From positions 1 through 64,000 of the forward strand of contig NZ_VMNH01000001.1 in the NCBI RefSeq assembly GCF_007625115.1: 64,000 nucleotides of DNA, in the 5' to 3' direction. Shown here one piece after another: positions 10,932-20,537 of this stretch. The notes beneath the pieces are model-generated. The model was not told the DNA's origin, ran no database searches, and saw only the letters and a list, made by a program, of their open reading frames with translations. Position 1 is the first letter of the stretch; every line of letters begins with the position of its first letter. The DNA comes from Sedimenticola selenatireducens. GTDB taxonomy: Bacteria > Pseudomonadota > Gammaproteobacteria > Chromatiales > Chromatiaceae. Both the position numbers and the translations under genes were made by a program.

Positions 10932-11441
10932 AAGAGGCGATCAATCCTTTGTTTAAACAACAAGCCAGACAATTAAGTTTCACGAAATTTATTCTTTATT
11001 GATACCCAATAAATAGAGTGTCCTGGACTCTTCAAACTCATTCCTTGTAGCGGTCAAGACTGGCATCCCTTTAATCGAGTGACTATGGGGGTAATCCTGC
11101 TTTTGCTAACCGTTTCCCTTTAGTTGCACCAAAACAGACCATCAAGGCGATTAATTCATTAATTACAAAGGGTTATGTAATTAATGTACAATAAACTTCA
11201 TCATGTAACCTATACTAACAAATTCTCGCCATGTAGGGGATAGCGATTGCCTCCTATCTACACGGAGATTTAATTTGCTGGCTTTTAAGCTTTGTTCGCG
11301 AGAACATGTTATCTCGATGTAATTTCATGTACGCGAAACAAATTGACCTCTCGCCATCGCAAGATGGCATACAATGCAATTTGAGTAAGAGTCCTGATCC
11401 ACACGCAAGACAGGGATGGCTATCAGTGCCAAATAATAATT
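10932..11441. promoter_or_regulatory. 510-bp divergent intergenic region between the two ExeA-like ATPase genes
   Basis: No credible gene is seen. The region is AT-rich in parts. It holds the palindrome TGTTCGCGAGAACA at 11293-11306 (GTTC-N4-GAAC) and a short hairpin, GCCATC-GCAA-GATGGC, at 11353-11368 with a GNRA-type tetraloop. Either could be regulatory. I found no -24/-12 pair with correct spacing. Confidence 0.35.
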
Positions 11442-12284
11442 ATGTATGAGCAGTTCTACCATTTAGAGTCAGATCCTTTCCGACTTAGTCCCGATTCAAA
11501 GCCATCCTTCCGGCATGATAGTTATAACTATGCCAAAACTTATATGCTCTATTCTTTGCGTAAGGGTGAAGGCGTTGTGTTGGTAACCGGGCGCCCAGGA
11601 ACGGGAAAAACTGCACTGCTTAGAGATTTCGTACAATCAATCGATCATGAATCCGTCCTAACTGCTGACATGGTTTCTACACAGCTTCAGTCTGATGATT
11701 TAATCAGAATGATCGCCTTCAGTTTTGGGATCGAAAAACTCATCGGTGATGAATCTACCATTCTCGCTGAGCTTGAGCAGTTATTAATAGGCATTAGAAA
11801 TTTTGGGCGTCGCGTGTTACTGATCATTGATGAGGCGCAAAACCTGGAACCTGCATCGCTCAAGAAAATTGAGCGCTTAATGGCACTACGCTGGAAGTCT
11901 GAGCCCTTAATTCAGATATTTTTGATTGGACGTGAGGATTTACATGAAACGATACTTGCGAACAATCTTCCCCTGCTCAGGGAACGTATCAACGCCGTAA
12001 TCTCACTCAAGCCACTGGATGAGAAACACACACTGGATTATATCAAGCACCGTCTCTTACAAGCTGGCTGGGAGAATAATCCCACACTTGACGATGAGAT
12101 TTATGCCCCAATTTTTAATCACAGTCATGGGATTCCCAGACTGGTTAATTTAATATGTAGCCAGTTATTGCTGAATGGAATGACCGAAGATAACCACCAC
12201 ATCGGCTTATCAGAAGTTAATTCAGTGCTTGATCAGATGTTAAAAGACCAGATGCTTCCTTCCCCACGACGCCAAATTTACTAA
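11442..12284 (+). CDS. ExeA-like AAA+ ATPase (PEP-CTERM/XrtA locus type), short form
   Basis: The 280-residue protein begins MYEQFYHLESDPFRLSPDS, the signature start of secretion ATPases found with exosortase loci. It has Walker A GRPGTGKTALL (about residues 50-60), Walker B VLLIIDEAQNLEP (about 125) and GIPRLVNLICSQLLL near 232. It is a paralogue of the N-terminal 270 residues of the divergent ATPase-OmpA protein but ends there, with no membrane helix or periplasmic domain. No Shine-Dalgarno is obvious before ATG 11442. It is followed by a bidirectional terminator. A role in polysaccharide or protein export is inferred from family context; no exosortase is present in the window. Confidence 0.85.
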   Translation: MYEQFYHLESDPFRLSPDSKPSFRHDSYNYAKTYMLYSLRKGEGVVLVTGRPGTGKTALLRDFVQSIDHESVLTADMVSTQLQSDDLIRMIAFSFGIEKLIGDESTILAELEQLLIGIRNFGRRVLLIIDEAQNLEPASLKKIERLMALRWKSEPLIQIFLIGREDLHETILANNLPLLRERINAVISLKPLDEKHTLDYIKHRLLQAGWENNPTLDDEIYAPIFNHSHGIPRLVNLICSQLLLNGMTEDNHHIGLSEVNSVLDQMLKDQMLPSPRRQIY

Positions 12285-12294
12285 ATTCCATACC

Positions 12295-12323
12295 GAAAAA
12301 AGGGGCACCGACTGCCCCTTTTT
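12295..12323. terminator. bidirectional intrinsic terminator
   Basis: The stem GGGGCA/TGCCCC with loop CCGAC is flanked by an A-run on the left and T5 on the right. It lies between the convergent short ATPase gene and the nucleotide-sugar dehydrogenase gene and can serve both. Confidence 0.88.
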
Positions 12324-12343
12324 ATCATATATAAATACAGTGA

Positions 12344-13657
12344 CTATAGACGCCAGATTTCAATATTATCGGCCGCAAAATCTGCACGATTAAGTTTAGA
12401 CTTAATATCCATTACTACGGATTTTTCAGCCATTATAGCTTTAAAATCAGCAACAGTAAGTGTCTTGTAATGATCGTGAGCTACCGCCAATATGACGGCC
12501 TGCGCCTTGGGCAGCTTCTCCCAGGGTACGAGTTGAACCCCATATTCGTGTTCCGCCTCCTCTACATCGGCCATTGGATCTGTAATATGCACATTGCAAT
12601 GATAGCTTTTTAATTCATCCACAATATCGACGACACGGGAATTTCTCAGGTCAGGACAGTTTTCTTTAAATGTGAGCCCAAGAATAATAACATCTGACCC
12701 ATTTACAGCATGCCCGACTTGAATCATTCGTTTGACGGTTTGTTCGGCAATGTACTTACCCATCCCATCATTTGTTTTTCTCCCAGCGAGGATCACCTGA
12801 GGATGATAACCAACGGCTTCGGCTTTATAGGTGAGATAGTAGGGATCTACACCAATGCAGTGCCCACCTACCAAGCCGGGACGGAAGGGTAAGAAATTCC
12901 ACTTGGTTCCTGCCGCTTCGAGGACATCTACCGTATCAATATCCATTTTATGGAAAATCATGGCGAGTTCGTTCATCAGGGCGATATTCAAATCACGTTG
13001 CGTGTTTTCAATCACTTTTGCGGCCTCTGCCACTTTGATCGTAGCTGCACGACAAACACCTGCGGTAACCACGCTCTCATACATTTCTGCAACCAGTTCA
13101 CTGGTTTTTGGCGTATCGCCTGATACCACCTTTACGATGGTTTCGAGTCGGTTCTCTTTATCGCCAGGATTAATCCGCTCTGGGGAGTAGCCTATAAAAA
13201 ACCCAGTGTTTCGATCAACATCATCTTGGCCCGACGCCCCGGCCCAGGACATCCCGGAGATCTCTTCCAGAATAGGTACGCACACCTCTTCCGTGCAGCC
13301 AGGATACACCGTGGATTCAAAGACAACTGTAGTACCTGGGCTCATGTGGGCAGCGACAGCCTTACACGCCCCGACCACAGGACTCAAATCCGGCTTGCGG
13401 GCATGATCAATCGGGGTAGGCACAGCAACAATAATAATGGATGCCTCTGCGAGGCGTGCAGGATCACTGGTATATTCAAGTTGGGTGGCAGCCGCTAAAC
13501 CTTCTGGTTCCACCTCTCCACTTGGATCAAAACCATTCCGATAGTTCTTCAGTTTTCGCTCATCCAGGTCGTAACCAATCGTGTCACGCTTTTTTCCAAA
13601 CGCCACGGCAAGAGGTAAACCAACATATCCAAGACCAACGACTGCAATTTTATCCAT
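12344..13657 (-). CDS. tviB: UDP-N-acetyl-sugar 6-dehydrogenase (TviB/VipA type)
   Basis: The 437-residue protein is a UDP-glucose/GDP-mannose dehydrogenase-family enzyme. It has the NAD site IAVVGLGYVGLPLAVAFG at the N-terminus, the central helix region KVAEAAKVIENTQRDLNIAL and the catalytic-cysteine motif GGHCIGVDPYYL (about residue 268). The C-terminal UDP-binding domain begins near GLTFKENCPDLRNS. The sequence most resembles TviB/VipA, which oxidises UDP-GlcNAc or UDP-GalNAc to the uronic acid. It is downstream of a TviC/WbpP-like epimerase on the same strand (122-base gap). Together they predict UDP-GalNAc uronate for an exopolysaccharide or O-antigen. Exact substrate is inferred. Confidence 0.85.
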   Translation of the reverse strand: MDKIAVVGLGYVGLPLAVAFGKKRDTIGYDLDERKLKNYRNGFDPSGEVEPEGLAAATQLEYTSDPARLAEASIIIVAVPTPIDHARKPDLSPVVGACKAVAAHMSPGTTVVFESTVYPGCTEEVCVPILEEISGMSWAGASGQDDVDRNTGFFIGYSPERINPGDKENRLETIVKVVSGDTPKTSELVAEMYESVVTAGVCRAATIKVAEAAKVIENTQRDLNIALMNELAMIFHKMDIDTVDVLEAAGTKWNFLPFRPGLVGGHCIGVDPYYLTYKAEAVGYHPQVILAGRKTNDGMGKYIAEQTVKRMIQVGHAVNGSDVIILGLTFKENCPDLRNSRVVDIVDELKSYHCNVHITDPMADVEEAEHEYGVQLVPWEKLPKAQAVILAVAHDHYKTLTVADFKAIMAEKSVVMDIKSKLNRADFAADNIEIWRL

Positions 13658-13779
13658 TTTTTTTCCTGAATTGAGTAATCGCCCTATCCAATAGGGTCAA
13701 ACATGAATATTTAAGGGTTAATAACTATCCTGACAGATTGTGCCGATAACCAACTCGCGCAAATATAATGACGGCTGCA

Positions 13780-14832
13780 TCATTTTTCGGCAACAACACC
13801 ATTTTCTTTAAATTCATTCAGAAACCAGTCTGTAGTCACATCCAGCCCCTGTTGAAGCGTGTGGGTAGGGGCATATCCTAACAATGAAGCAGCCTTGGAG
13901 ATATCAGCGAGTGAGTGCCTAACATCGCCGGGTCGAAAATCAGCATACTCAGGTTCTCTTCCCGCAATTTTTGGCAATTTCACCGCAAGGCGATCTCTTA
14001 TCTCAGAGTAAAGCTCATTTAATGTCGTTCGTGTTCCGAAAGCAACATTATAGACTTGGTTAACCGCTTCATCCTTTTGGCACATGGCCGCCAGGAGGTT
14101 GATTTGTACGGTATTATCAATAAAACAGAAATCTCTTGAGGTTTCACCATCCCCATTGATTCTACAAGAAACACCGGTATAAAGTTCCTCAATCCAACGG
14201 GGAATCACGGCCGCATAGGCCCCTTTTGGGTCCTGTCTTGGACCAAATACATTGAAATACCTCAGGCCGATTGTTTCAACGCCATAGGTTCTTGCAAATA
14301 CATCCGCATAGAGCTCATTGACATACTTTGTAACGGCATACGGGGAGAGAGGCTTACCAATCAGTGCCTCCTGTTTTGGCAATCCTGGATGATCACCATA
14401 GGTGGATGAAGACGCCGCATAGACAAAACGTTTTACCTTTGCATCCCTAGCGGCAATCAGCATATTGAGGAAGCCGGTACTGTTGGTCTCATTGGTACTG
14501 AAGGGATCATTGATAGACCGTGGCACACTCCCCAGTGCTGCCTGATGAAGGACATAATCGACACCCTTGACTGCTTTCGCACAATCCTGAGGGTTTCTGA
14601 TATCCAATTCATAAAAAGTGAATCGTTCCCACTGACTATCACTGACTAGCGCTTTAACTTTATCAAGGTTGTATTGGTGTCCCGTTGCAAAATTATCCAG
14701 TCCGATTACCGTCTGGTTAAGACCCAACAGAGTCTCGAGAAGATTGGAACCAATAAAGCCCGCCACACCCGTGATCAACCAACTTTTCGGTTCAGCTAAA
14801 AGCGCTTTTTGTACTTGTTTATACACTGACAT
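13780..14832 (-). CDS. tviC: UDP-N-acetylglucosamine 4-epimerase (TviC/WbpP type)
   Basis: This 350-residue protein is an extended short-chain dehydrogenase/reductase. It has the NAD motif [19 protein letters not shown] (about residues 18-36), the catalytic Ser region [16 protein letters not shown], YxxxK as [12 protein letters not shown] (Tyr about 163) and [20 protein letters not shown]. These match the WbpP/TviC branch that interconverts UDP-GlcNAc and UDP-GalNAc (and their uronates). It is upstream of the dehydrogenase gene on the same strand, matching the TviB/TviC pairing in Vi-antigen and related pathways. The start used is ATG 14832. Confidence 0.87.
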   Translation of the reverse strand: MSVYKQVQKALLAEPKSWLITGVAGFIGSNLLETLLGLNQTVIGLDNFATGHQYNLDKVKALVSDSQWERFTFYELDIRNPQDCAKAVKGVDYVLHQAALGSVPRSINDPFSTNETNSTGFLNMLIAARDAKVKRFVYAASSSTYGDHPGLPKQEALIGKPLSPYAVTKYVNELYADVFARTYGVETIGLRYFNVFGPRQDPKGAYAAVIPRWIEELYTGVSCRINGDGETSRDFCFIDNTVQINLLAAMCQKDEAVNQVYNVAFGTRTTLNELYSEIRDRLAVKLPKIAGREPEYADFRPGDVRHSLADISKAASLLGYAPTHTLQQGLDVTTDWFLNEFKENGVVAEK

Positions 14833-15145
14833 CCCTTAAACCACCTCACCTACTAGCAGTAGAAATATTATCACTACTGACAATTCGCTCTCATCTGGCA
14901 TCTATTGACTCAAGCCATTAATAATCAACAGATTGTACTTATATTCAGCATCAGGGGCCAGTGATATTCAGGTATACCGAGGTATAGAGCCCCCTGTATA
15001 AAATCCATTCAAAGTATTGAAAGGCCTCTGACATCATTCAAAATAATGGCGAGGCGCGGTACACTCTCTGGGTTATCTAAAATGACGCTGAGCTTCTTCG
15101 CTCTTCCCACCCCTGAATAGGGCACATAAGACTAGGAATGTCCAT
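14833..15145. promoter_or_regulatory. 313-bp divergent region between tviC-like and prsK
   Basis: No gene is seen. Short direct repeats (AGGTATA twice near 14970-14985, ATTCAAA twice near 15007-15040) are present. I looked for GG-N10-GC (-24/-12) pairs on both strands and found no convincing one. It must hold promoters for both flanking genes. Confidence 0.3.
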
Positions 15146-17209
15146 TTGAACGTAGGATTTGCCAGCTATCTCTTCGCTTTTATAGCCTACACAGCCTTGA
15201 CCGGACTACTTGTCACATCCTGGCGAGGCCGAACATTGGGACGGCTACTGATACTTGCCAGTGGGTTTTCATCTGTTTGGGCGCTCTTTTCTGCACTCTC
15301 CTCCATAGCTATCATCACTTGGCCAGCCTTTTTACAGCTAATGGAGTTCACGCGTGATGGTTTTTGGTGTCTCTTCCTTCTAAAAAGTGTTCAAACCAAT
15401 AGCAGCGAGAGCCTGTCCCATCGATTTAAACTGACGCCAGCCAGAATGTATTATATTTTTTTGCTGGTGGCGGGCATTGTTACTATTGTAAGTCCATTAG
15501 TGGCAACATTAACTGAGAATAGAAGCTGGTTCAGCCGCGATATTACATTAGGTATCTGGGTACTTTTTAACATCATAGCCTTGCTCCTCCTTGAGCAGCT
15601 TTTCAGAAATTCCAATCATGATCAACGCTGGGCAATCAAGCACCTTTGTATAGGTATTGGCTGTATCTTTGCGTTTGATTTTTTCATGTTTGCCGATGCA
15701 CTCCTCTTCAAACAACTTAATCCAGCACTCTGGAACGCGCGTGGCATTATTAATGGACTCATGGTTCCACTGATCGCTATCTCCGTTGCCCGCAATCCAA
15801 AATGGTCCTTAGATATCTATGTTTCTCGAAATGTCGTCTTCCAATCGGTCACCTTGATCGGCGCGGGTATATACCTGCTTGTGATGGCCTCGGCAGGCTA
15901 CTATATCCAGTTTTACGGCGGCACCTGGGGCTCCACTCTCCAAGTTGCCTTTATCAGCGGCACGGGCGCCCTACTCCTGATCATACTTTTTTCCGGAACA
16001 ATCCGGGCAAAAATCAGGGTCTTACTGAGCAAACACTTCTTCAACTACAAATACGATTATCGCGAGGAGTGGCTACGCTTTACCCAAACACTTGCCGACA
16101 GTGACGATATCGTTCCTATTCGTGCGATTCGGGCACTCTCTGCATTAGTAAACAGCACCGGCGGTGCCCTCTGGGTCAGGAATGACAACCACTGCTACGC
16201 ATTTAATTCATGCCTGAATATGCCCGAACCGACAGTAACACTCACCCATGAGGATGATCCCTTAAGCTGTTTTCTGGAGAAAACCCGCTGGTTGATTGAC
16301 CTGGATGAGTTTCAACGCAATCCTGATCTGTATGAAGGGTTCAAATCACCTTCCTGGCTTGCAGATATTGATAAAGCCTGGCTGGTAGTTCCTCTACTTT
16401 TCAAAGCGGAAGTATTAGGTTTCATTATCATATTACGATCTCCCTCTCAAAAGACGATCAACTGGGAAGACCGCGACTTGCTGAAGATGGCAGGCCAACA
16501 AATTGCAAGCCACCTGGCACAACACGTTTCAGAAAAAGCGCTCACTCAGGCTCGTCAGTTTGAGGCCTTCAACAGATTGTCGGCCTATATCGTACATGAT
16601 CTCAAAAACATCTTGGCCCAGCAGTCTTTGATTGTCTCGAATGCCGAAAAGCATAAACATAAACCTGAATTTGTTAACGATGTAATCGATACGGTAAAAA
16701 ACTCGGTAGACCGTATGACTCGCCTCATGGAACAAATGAAAAGTGGCATGCGGGGTCACAAAGTACGGCAAATCAATTTATTCAGCTTACTTACTGAAAC
16801 TCAAGCAGCTCACGCCTCAAGAAAACCTATCCCTAATCTACTAGATACAAGTGAATCTGTATTTGTGTACGCAGACAAGGAACAACTTAATACCGTGTTT
16901 GGACACATCATTCAAAATGCACAAGATGCGACCCCTAATGAGGGACATGTTACTATCAGATTATCCAGTGAATCGGGAAATGCTGTTATAAAAATTGAGG
17001 ACAGCGGCTGCGGCATGGATCAGGCATTCATTCAGCACCGCCTCTTTCAACCCTTCGATTCAACAAAAGGACTTACGGGAATGGGTATTGGCGTATTTGA
17101 GAGTCGAGAATATATTCGGACGCTTGGTGGAGATATCAGGGTAAAGAGTATACCTGGCGAGGGATCCACTTTTATAATTACCCTTCCGATCGCACCGGGT
17201 ACAGAATGA
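15146..17209 (+). CDS. prsK: XrtA/PEP-CTERM system membrane histidine kinase PrsK
   Basis: The 687-residue protein has about eight to nine hydrophobic helices in residues 1-295, then the PrsK hallmark HFFNYKYDYREEWLRFTQTL. A GAF-like region (about 315-470) precedes the kinase core: H-box SAYIVHDLKNILAQQ (His about 484), N-box HIIQNAQDAT, and G-boxes EDSGCGMD and GLTGMGIGVFESREYI. The start is TTG 15146, with AGGA eight bases upstream; the nearby ATG 15138 runs straight into a stop. It is followed after 39 bases by prsR. In other bacteria the pair controls exopolysaccharide and PEP-CTERM protein genes through RpoN. The signal is unknown. Confidence 0.88.
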   Translation: MNVGFASYLFAFIAYTALTGLLVTSWRGRTLGRLLILASGFSSVWALFSALSSIAIITWPAFLQLMEFTRDGFWCLFLLKSVQTNSSESLSHRFKLTPARMYYIFLLVAGIVTIVSPLVATLTENRSWFSRDITLGIWVLFNIIALLLLEQLFRNSNHDQRWAIKHLCIGIGCIFAFDFFMFADALLFKQLNPALWNARGIINGLMVPLIAISVARNPKWSLDIYVSRNVVFQSVTLIGAGIYLLVMASAGYYIQFYGGTWGSTLQVAFISGTGALLLIILFSGTIRAKIRVLLSKHFFNYKYDYREEWLRFTQTLADSDDIVPIRAIRALSALVNSTGGALWVRNDNHCYAFNSCLNMPEPTVTLTHEDDPLSCFLEKTRWLIDLDEFQRNPDLYEGFKSPSWLADIDKAWLVVPLLFKAEVLGFIIILRSPSQKTINWEDRDLLKMAGQQIASHLAQHVSEKALTQARQFEAFNRLSAYIVHDLKNILAQQSLIVSNAEKHKHKPEFVNDVIDTVKNSVDRMTRLMEQMKSGMRGHKVRQINLFSLLTETQAAHASRKPIPNLLDTSESVFVYADKEQLNTVFGHIIQNAQDATPNEGHVTIRLSSESGNAVIKIEDSGCGMDQAFIQHRLFQPFDSTKGLTGMGIGVFESREYIRTLGGDIRVKSIPGEGSTFIITLPIAPGTE

Positions 17210-17248
17210 ACCGACAACAAAAACAAACTTGCAACAGTGAGGTAGCTA

Positions 17249-18604
17249 GTGGCAGAAATAAGTAAACATCTGTTAATCGTTGAAGATGATGTCGGATTGC
17301 AGAGCCAACTCAAATGGTGTTTTGATGACTTCGAGGTTTTAATTGCTGGAGATCGGCAAGAGGCTATAACTCAGTTACGCAGACATCAGCCTGTCGTTGT
17401 AACGCTTGACCTCGGACTGCCACCTGACCCTGGCGGTGTCTCTGAAGGACTGGCCACACTGGAAGAGATTCTTGCTATTGCACCAGGGACAAAAATCATT
17501 GTTGTGACGGGAGACAATGACCGAGCCAATGCGGTTCGCGCGATTGCGTTAGGTGCCTATGATTTCTGTCAAAAACCGGTCGAGCCTGAAATTTTATCAC
17601 TGATTGTCAACCGTGCTTATCACGTGCACGAACTTGAACAGGAAAATTTAAAACTTCAAAAGGATCAAAGTAAAACACCACTGAACGGGATCATTGCAAC
17701 CAGTCCAGAAATGCTCAAGGTTTGCCGCACTATCGAAAAAGTCGCCCCCTCAAATATCACCACTTTATTGCTTGGAGCCAGTGGAACAGGCAAAGAGTTA
17801 TTTGCTCAGGCAGTACATGAATTAAGCCCACGCGCAAACCATAAAATGGTCGCTATTAACTGTGCTGCCATTCCTGCCAATCTGATAGAAAGCGAACTGT
17901 TTGGTTATGAAAAAGGCGCTTTTACCGGTGCCGCGAAACAGACCAAGGGTAAGATCGAATACGCTAACGGTGGCACACTCTTTCTCGATGAAATTGGTGA
18001 CCTTCCTTTTGATCTACAGGCTAAATTACTCCGCTTCTTACAAGAGCGTGTTCTGGAAAGAATTGGTGGACGCGAGGAGATTCCAATAGACGTTAGGATT
18101 ATCTGCGCAACTCACCAAAATATACAAGAGTTGATCGAAGAAGGTAGGTTTAGAGAAGACCTCTATTACCGTATCAGTGAAGTGTCCATTAGGATTCCTT
18201 CACTAAAAGAACGCGAAGGTGATGCATTAGTCTTAGCAAAGGCCTTCCTAGATCGGTTCCGCAAGGAGTATGGCCGCCAGATCAGTGGCTTCGATAAAAA
18301 TGCCATCCAGGCCATAGAAAATTATGATTGGCCAGGAAATGTTCGTGAGATCGAAAGCCGAATAAAACGAGCCGTAATTATGGCGGACGGATCAATGATC
18401 ACACTGGATGATCTTGAGTTAGATTCAGCCAAAGTTGACACGATGCCCCTGAATTTAAAAGAGGTTCGAGGAGAGGCCGAACGCAAGGCTATCCTCAGAG
18501 CATTAAATCATGCCGATTCAAATGTTTCTGATACGGCAAAGATACTGGGGATTACACGCCCAACACTCTATAGCCTGATGGAAAAGTACGACATTAAGCC
18601 CTGA
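17249..18604 (+). CDS. prsR: PrsR sigma-54-dependent response regulator
   Basis: The 451-residue protein has a receiver domain (residues 1-125, phospho-Asp in VVTLDLGLPPDPGG, Lys in FCQKPVEPE). An AAA+ sigma-54 activator core follows (about 145-375) with Walker A GASGTGKE, the sigma-54-contacting GAFTGA loop intact in YEKGAFTGAAKQ, and NGGTLFLDEIGDLP. A Fis-type helix-turn-helix ends the protein (DTAKILGITRPTLYSLMEKY). The start is GTG 17249, with GAGG six bases upstream. It is operonic with prsK and should act at RpoN promoters of exopolysaccharide genes, though I found no clear -24/-12 site nearby. An 11-bp stem-loop overlaps its stop codon. Confidence 0.9.
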   Translation: MAEISKHLLIVEDDVGLQSQLKWCFDDFEVLIAGDRQEAITQLRRHQPVVVTLDLGLPPDPGGVSEGLATLEEILAIAPGTKIIVVTGDNDRANAVRAIALGAYDFCQKPVEPEILSLIVNRAYHVHELEQENLKLQKDQSKTPLNGIIATSPEMLKVCRTIEKVAPSNITTLLLGASGTGKELFAQAVHELSPRANHKMVAINCAAIPANLIESELFGYEKGAFTGAAKQTKGKIEYANGGTLFLDEIGDLPFDLQAKLLRFLQERVLERIGGREEIPIDVRIICATHQNIQELIEEGRFREDLYYRISEVSIRIPSLKEREGDALVLAKAFLDRFRKEYGRQISGFDKNAIQAIENYDWPGNVREIESRIKRAVIMADGSMITLDDLELDSAKVDTMPLNLKEVRGEAERKAILRALNHADSNVSDTAKILGITRPTLYSLMEKYDIKP

Positions 18605-18624
18605 GTAGAGTATTCAGGGCTTAA
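18594..18624. other. 11-bp perfect stem-loop overlapping the prsR stop
   Basis: TTAAGCCCTGA and TCAGGGCTTAA flank a 9-base loop. The left arm contains the prsR stop codon, and the converging sugar transferase gene ends ten bases beyond the right arm. No T-run follows in either direction. Confidence 0.65.
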
Positions 18625-18633
18625 CATGGGATA

Positions 18634-20175
18634 CTAACGAACACCTTTCCTGAAGAAGACGATCTCTGCTGTTTGAACCAGGATATAAAAATCGAAAAGG
18701 ATTCCATGGTTCTTCACGTAGTAGAGGTCATACTGCAACTTCTCCATAGAATCTCTCTTAGAAGCACCATAGGGATAACAGACCTGAGCCCAACCAGCCA
18801 ATCCGGGAGTAACCCGGTGACGCTCTTTGTACAATGCGTTTATTTTGCACAATTGCTCAACGAACTCCGGGCGCTCTGGCCTTGGGCCCACAAGACTCAT
18901 ATCATTAACGAAGATATTCCACAGTTGTGGTAGTTCATCAAACCGGTACTTACGAATAAAAGAGCCTACATGAGTTACTCTGGAGTCATTCTCTTTTGCC
19001 CAACGCGCGATACCATCCTGCTCAGCATCCGTCCGCATGCTCCTGAACTTATAAAGCTTGAAACATTTTCCATTCCGACCCACTCTGGCTTGTGAATAAA
19101 GAATAGGCCCTCTACCCTTACTTTCTATAAAGATGCCCAATGCCGTAAGCGCCATAAAAGGCGCGCAAAGGATAAGCATGATCGAGCTGACAATGATATC
19201 AAAAGCGCGCTTGGAGAATGAGCGTAGGACGTCACGCTTAAAACCATCCGCATAAATCAACCAGCTAGGTTGTATCAGGTCTAATCTGATCTTTTCGGTT
19301 TCACGCTCGAAGAAATCCAACAGATCAGTGATAGCAACTCCACTCATTCTGCAGTCAATCAACCCATCAAGTGGCAACTTGCGTCTTCTATCATCCGGTG
19401 CAATGACGATTTCGTCGATTTGGTTCTGTAGCGCAAAGGTTCTAATATCATCATCCGTATCGACTATTTTCTGTTTTCGTACCTGTACCGGTTCTTCAGC
19501 CGATGTCCGGACAAAACCGACCAAATCAAAACCGCGCTGATCTGTCTTGCGCCTCAGTTTATCGATCGATGCCGCCCGCTTACCAGCCCCTATGACCAGT
19601 ACACGTCGCTGCAATACGTTTCCATCAACAAACTTATAGAAATAGAGTCGTAATAATATGGAATAGATAAATGCGATTAAAACAAATTGGACTAGGAAGA
19701 TATTACTTATCGAAAAGACAGGATAAAGCGTATTGGCTGCCGTCAGTACCCCCAAGCCTGACAAAAAGGCCACCATGAGTCTTCCCAAGGCCCCCTTGAT
19801 ACCTTCGCGCTGACGTGTGTCATAGAGACCCATTGAGGCAATAGCCAGCATCAAAACCAATCCGGAAAATGCTGCTTCGGGCAGTTTATAAGCGGTGGGA
19901 ACCACCATTTCGGCAGACGAATAAAGGAGTGGAAGAACAAACAAGTAAGCACAAACAAACGAGAAAAATTCAACACATGCGAGCAGCAGAAATTGAGCAT
20001 GAAAAAAGTGCCCAAAAAGTCTGACCTTTCCCCTTAAAGAATGTAAGCGGGAAAATACACTCATGCTGCCATGTACGAACTCCATGGCAGATTCAGTTGG
20101 CTCAACGAATTGTTCATTCTTCTTGTCTTGTTCAAATTGGACGAGTGATATATGTGAACTTCCATGCGTACTCAT
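18634..20175 (-). CDS. undecaprenyl-phosphate hexose-1-phosphate transferase (WcaJ-like)
   Basis: I start at ATG 20175 (MSTHGSSHISLVQ) because GGGAG lies seven bases upstream; the frame extends to TTG/ATG at 20220/20217 without such a site. The product is about 513 residues. It has four to five N-terminal membrane helices, a Rossmann-like CoA-binding-type domain (RRVLVIGAGKRAASID, about 190-320), a further helix, and the C-terminal bacterial sugar transferase domain (KRAFDIIVSSIMLILCAPFM, CFKLYKFRSM, NDMSLVGPRPERPEF, VTPGLAGWAQV). Such enzymes transfer the first sugar phosphate to undecaprenyl phosphate to start polysaccharide repeat units. Location beside prsKR fits exopolysaccharide synthesis. 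The exact sugar is not predictable. Confidence 0.9.
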   Translation of the reverse strand: MSTHGSSHISLVQFEQDKKNEQFVEPTESAMEFVHGSMSVFSRLHSLRGKVRLFGHFFHAQFLLLACVEFFSFVCAYLFVLPLLYSSAEMVVPTAYKLPEAAFSGLVLMLAIASMGLYDTRQREGIKGALGRLMVAFLSGLGVLTAANTLYPVFSISNIFLVQFVLIAFIYSILLRLYFYKFVDGNVLQRRVLVIGAGKRAASIDKLRRKTDQRGFDLVGFVRTSAEEPVQVRKQKIVDTDDDIRTFALQNQIDEIVIAPDDRRRKLPLDGLIDCRMSGVAITDLLDFFERETEKIRLDLIQPSWLIYADGFKRDVLRSFSKRAFDIIVSSIMLILCAPFMALTALGIFIESKGRGPILYSQARVGRNGKCFKLYKFRSMRTDAEQDGIARWAKENDSRVTHVGSFIRKYRFDELPQLWNIFVNDMSLVGPRPERPEFVEQLCKINALYKERHRVTPGLAGWAQVCYPYGASKRDSMEKLQYDLYYVKNHGILFDFYILVQTAEIVFFRKGVR

Positions 20176-20537
20176 GTTTTTACTCCCAACCCATTCCCGC
20201 TCCTTGTTCAATGGCATCAAGGATAAACAACCATTGTTTCAACTAAGCTTCAGGCAAACGTAATCATTATTAAAGTTACCCGCTAGCATCGGCCTGGAGA
20301 GCTTTTTCTTTAATTATGTGTTCATAGTACCGCTTAGAAAAGTCGATGCATACCCCGTGACGATTTCTGTAAAGATTTCCCTAGGAAATAAATACTGAAA
20401 ATTACCCAAAAAAACATCTATGATTTATCAGTAGAATTAATCTGCCAAGAAGAATAGTTTATTGATTTTGGCGGTGACCTCTCCAAACATGGAGGCTATA
20501 GCAATCATTTTGCAGGTTATATTATAGCAGTCCTGAT
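20176..20537. promoter_or_regulatory. 362-bp region upstream of the sugar transferase gene
   Basis: The first 45 bp are in frame with the transferase but probably untranslated. The rest is AT-rich and carries no credible gene. It must contain the transferase promoter. An imperfect pair around 20485-20495 (ACCTCTCC and GGAGGCT) could form a small hairpin. I saw no strong known element. Confidence 0.25.

Noticed and set aside
11365-11377. Possible sigma-54 site (TGGCAT ... TGC) before the short ATPase gene
   Set aside because: GG and GC are 8 bases apart instead of the required 10.
13742-13749. GCCGATAA, a FliA -10 match
   Set aside because: There is no TAAA at the correct distance, and it would read antisense into a sugar-nucleotide epimerase gene.
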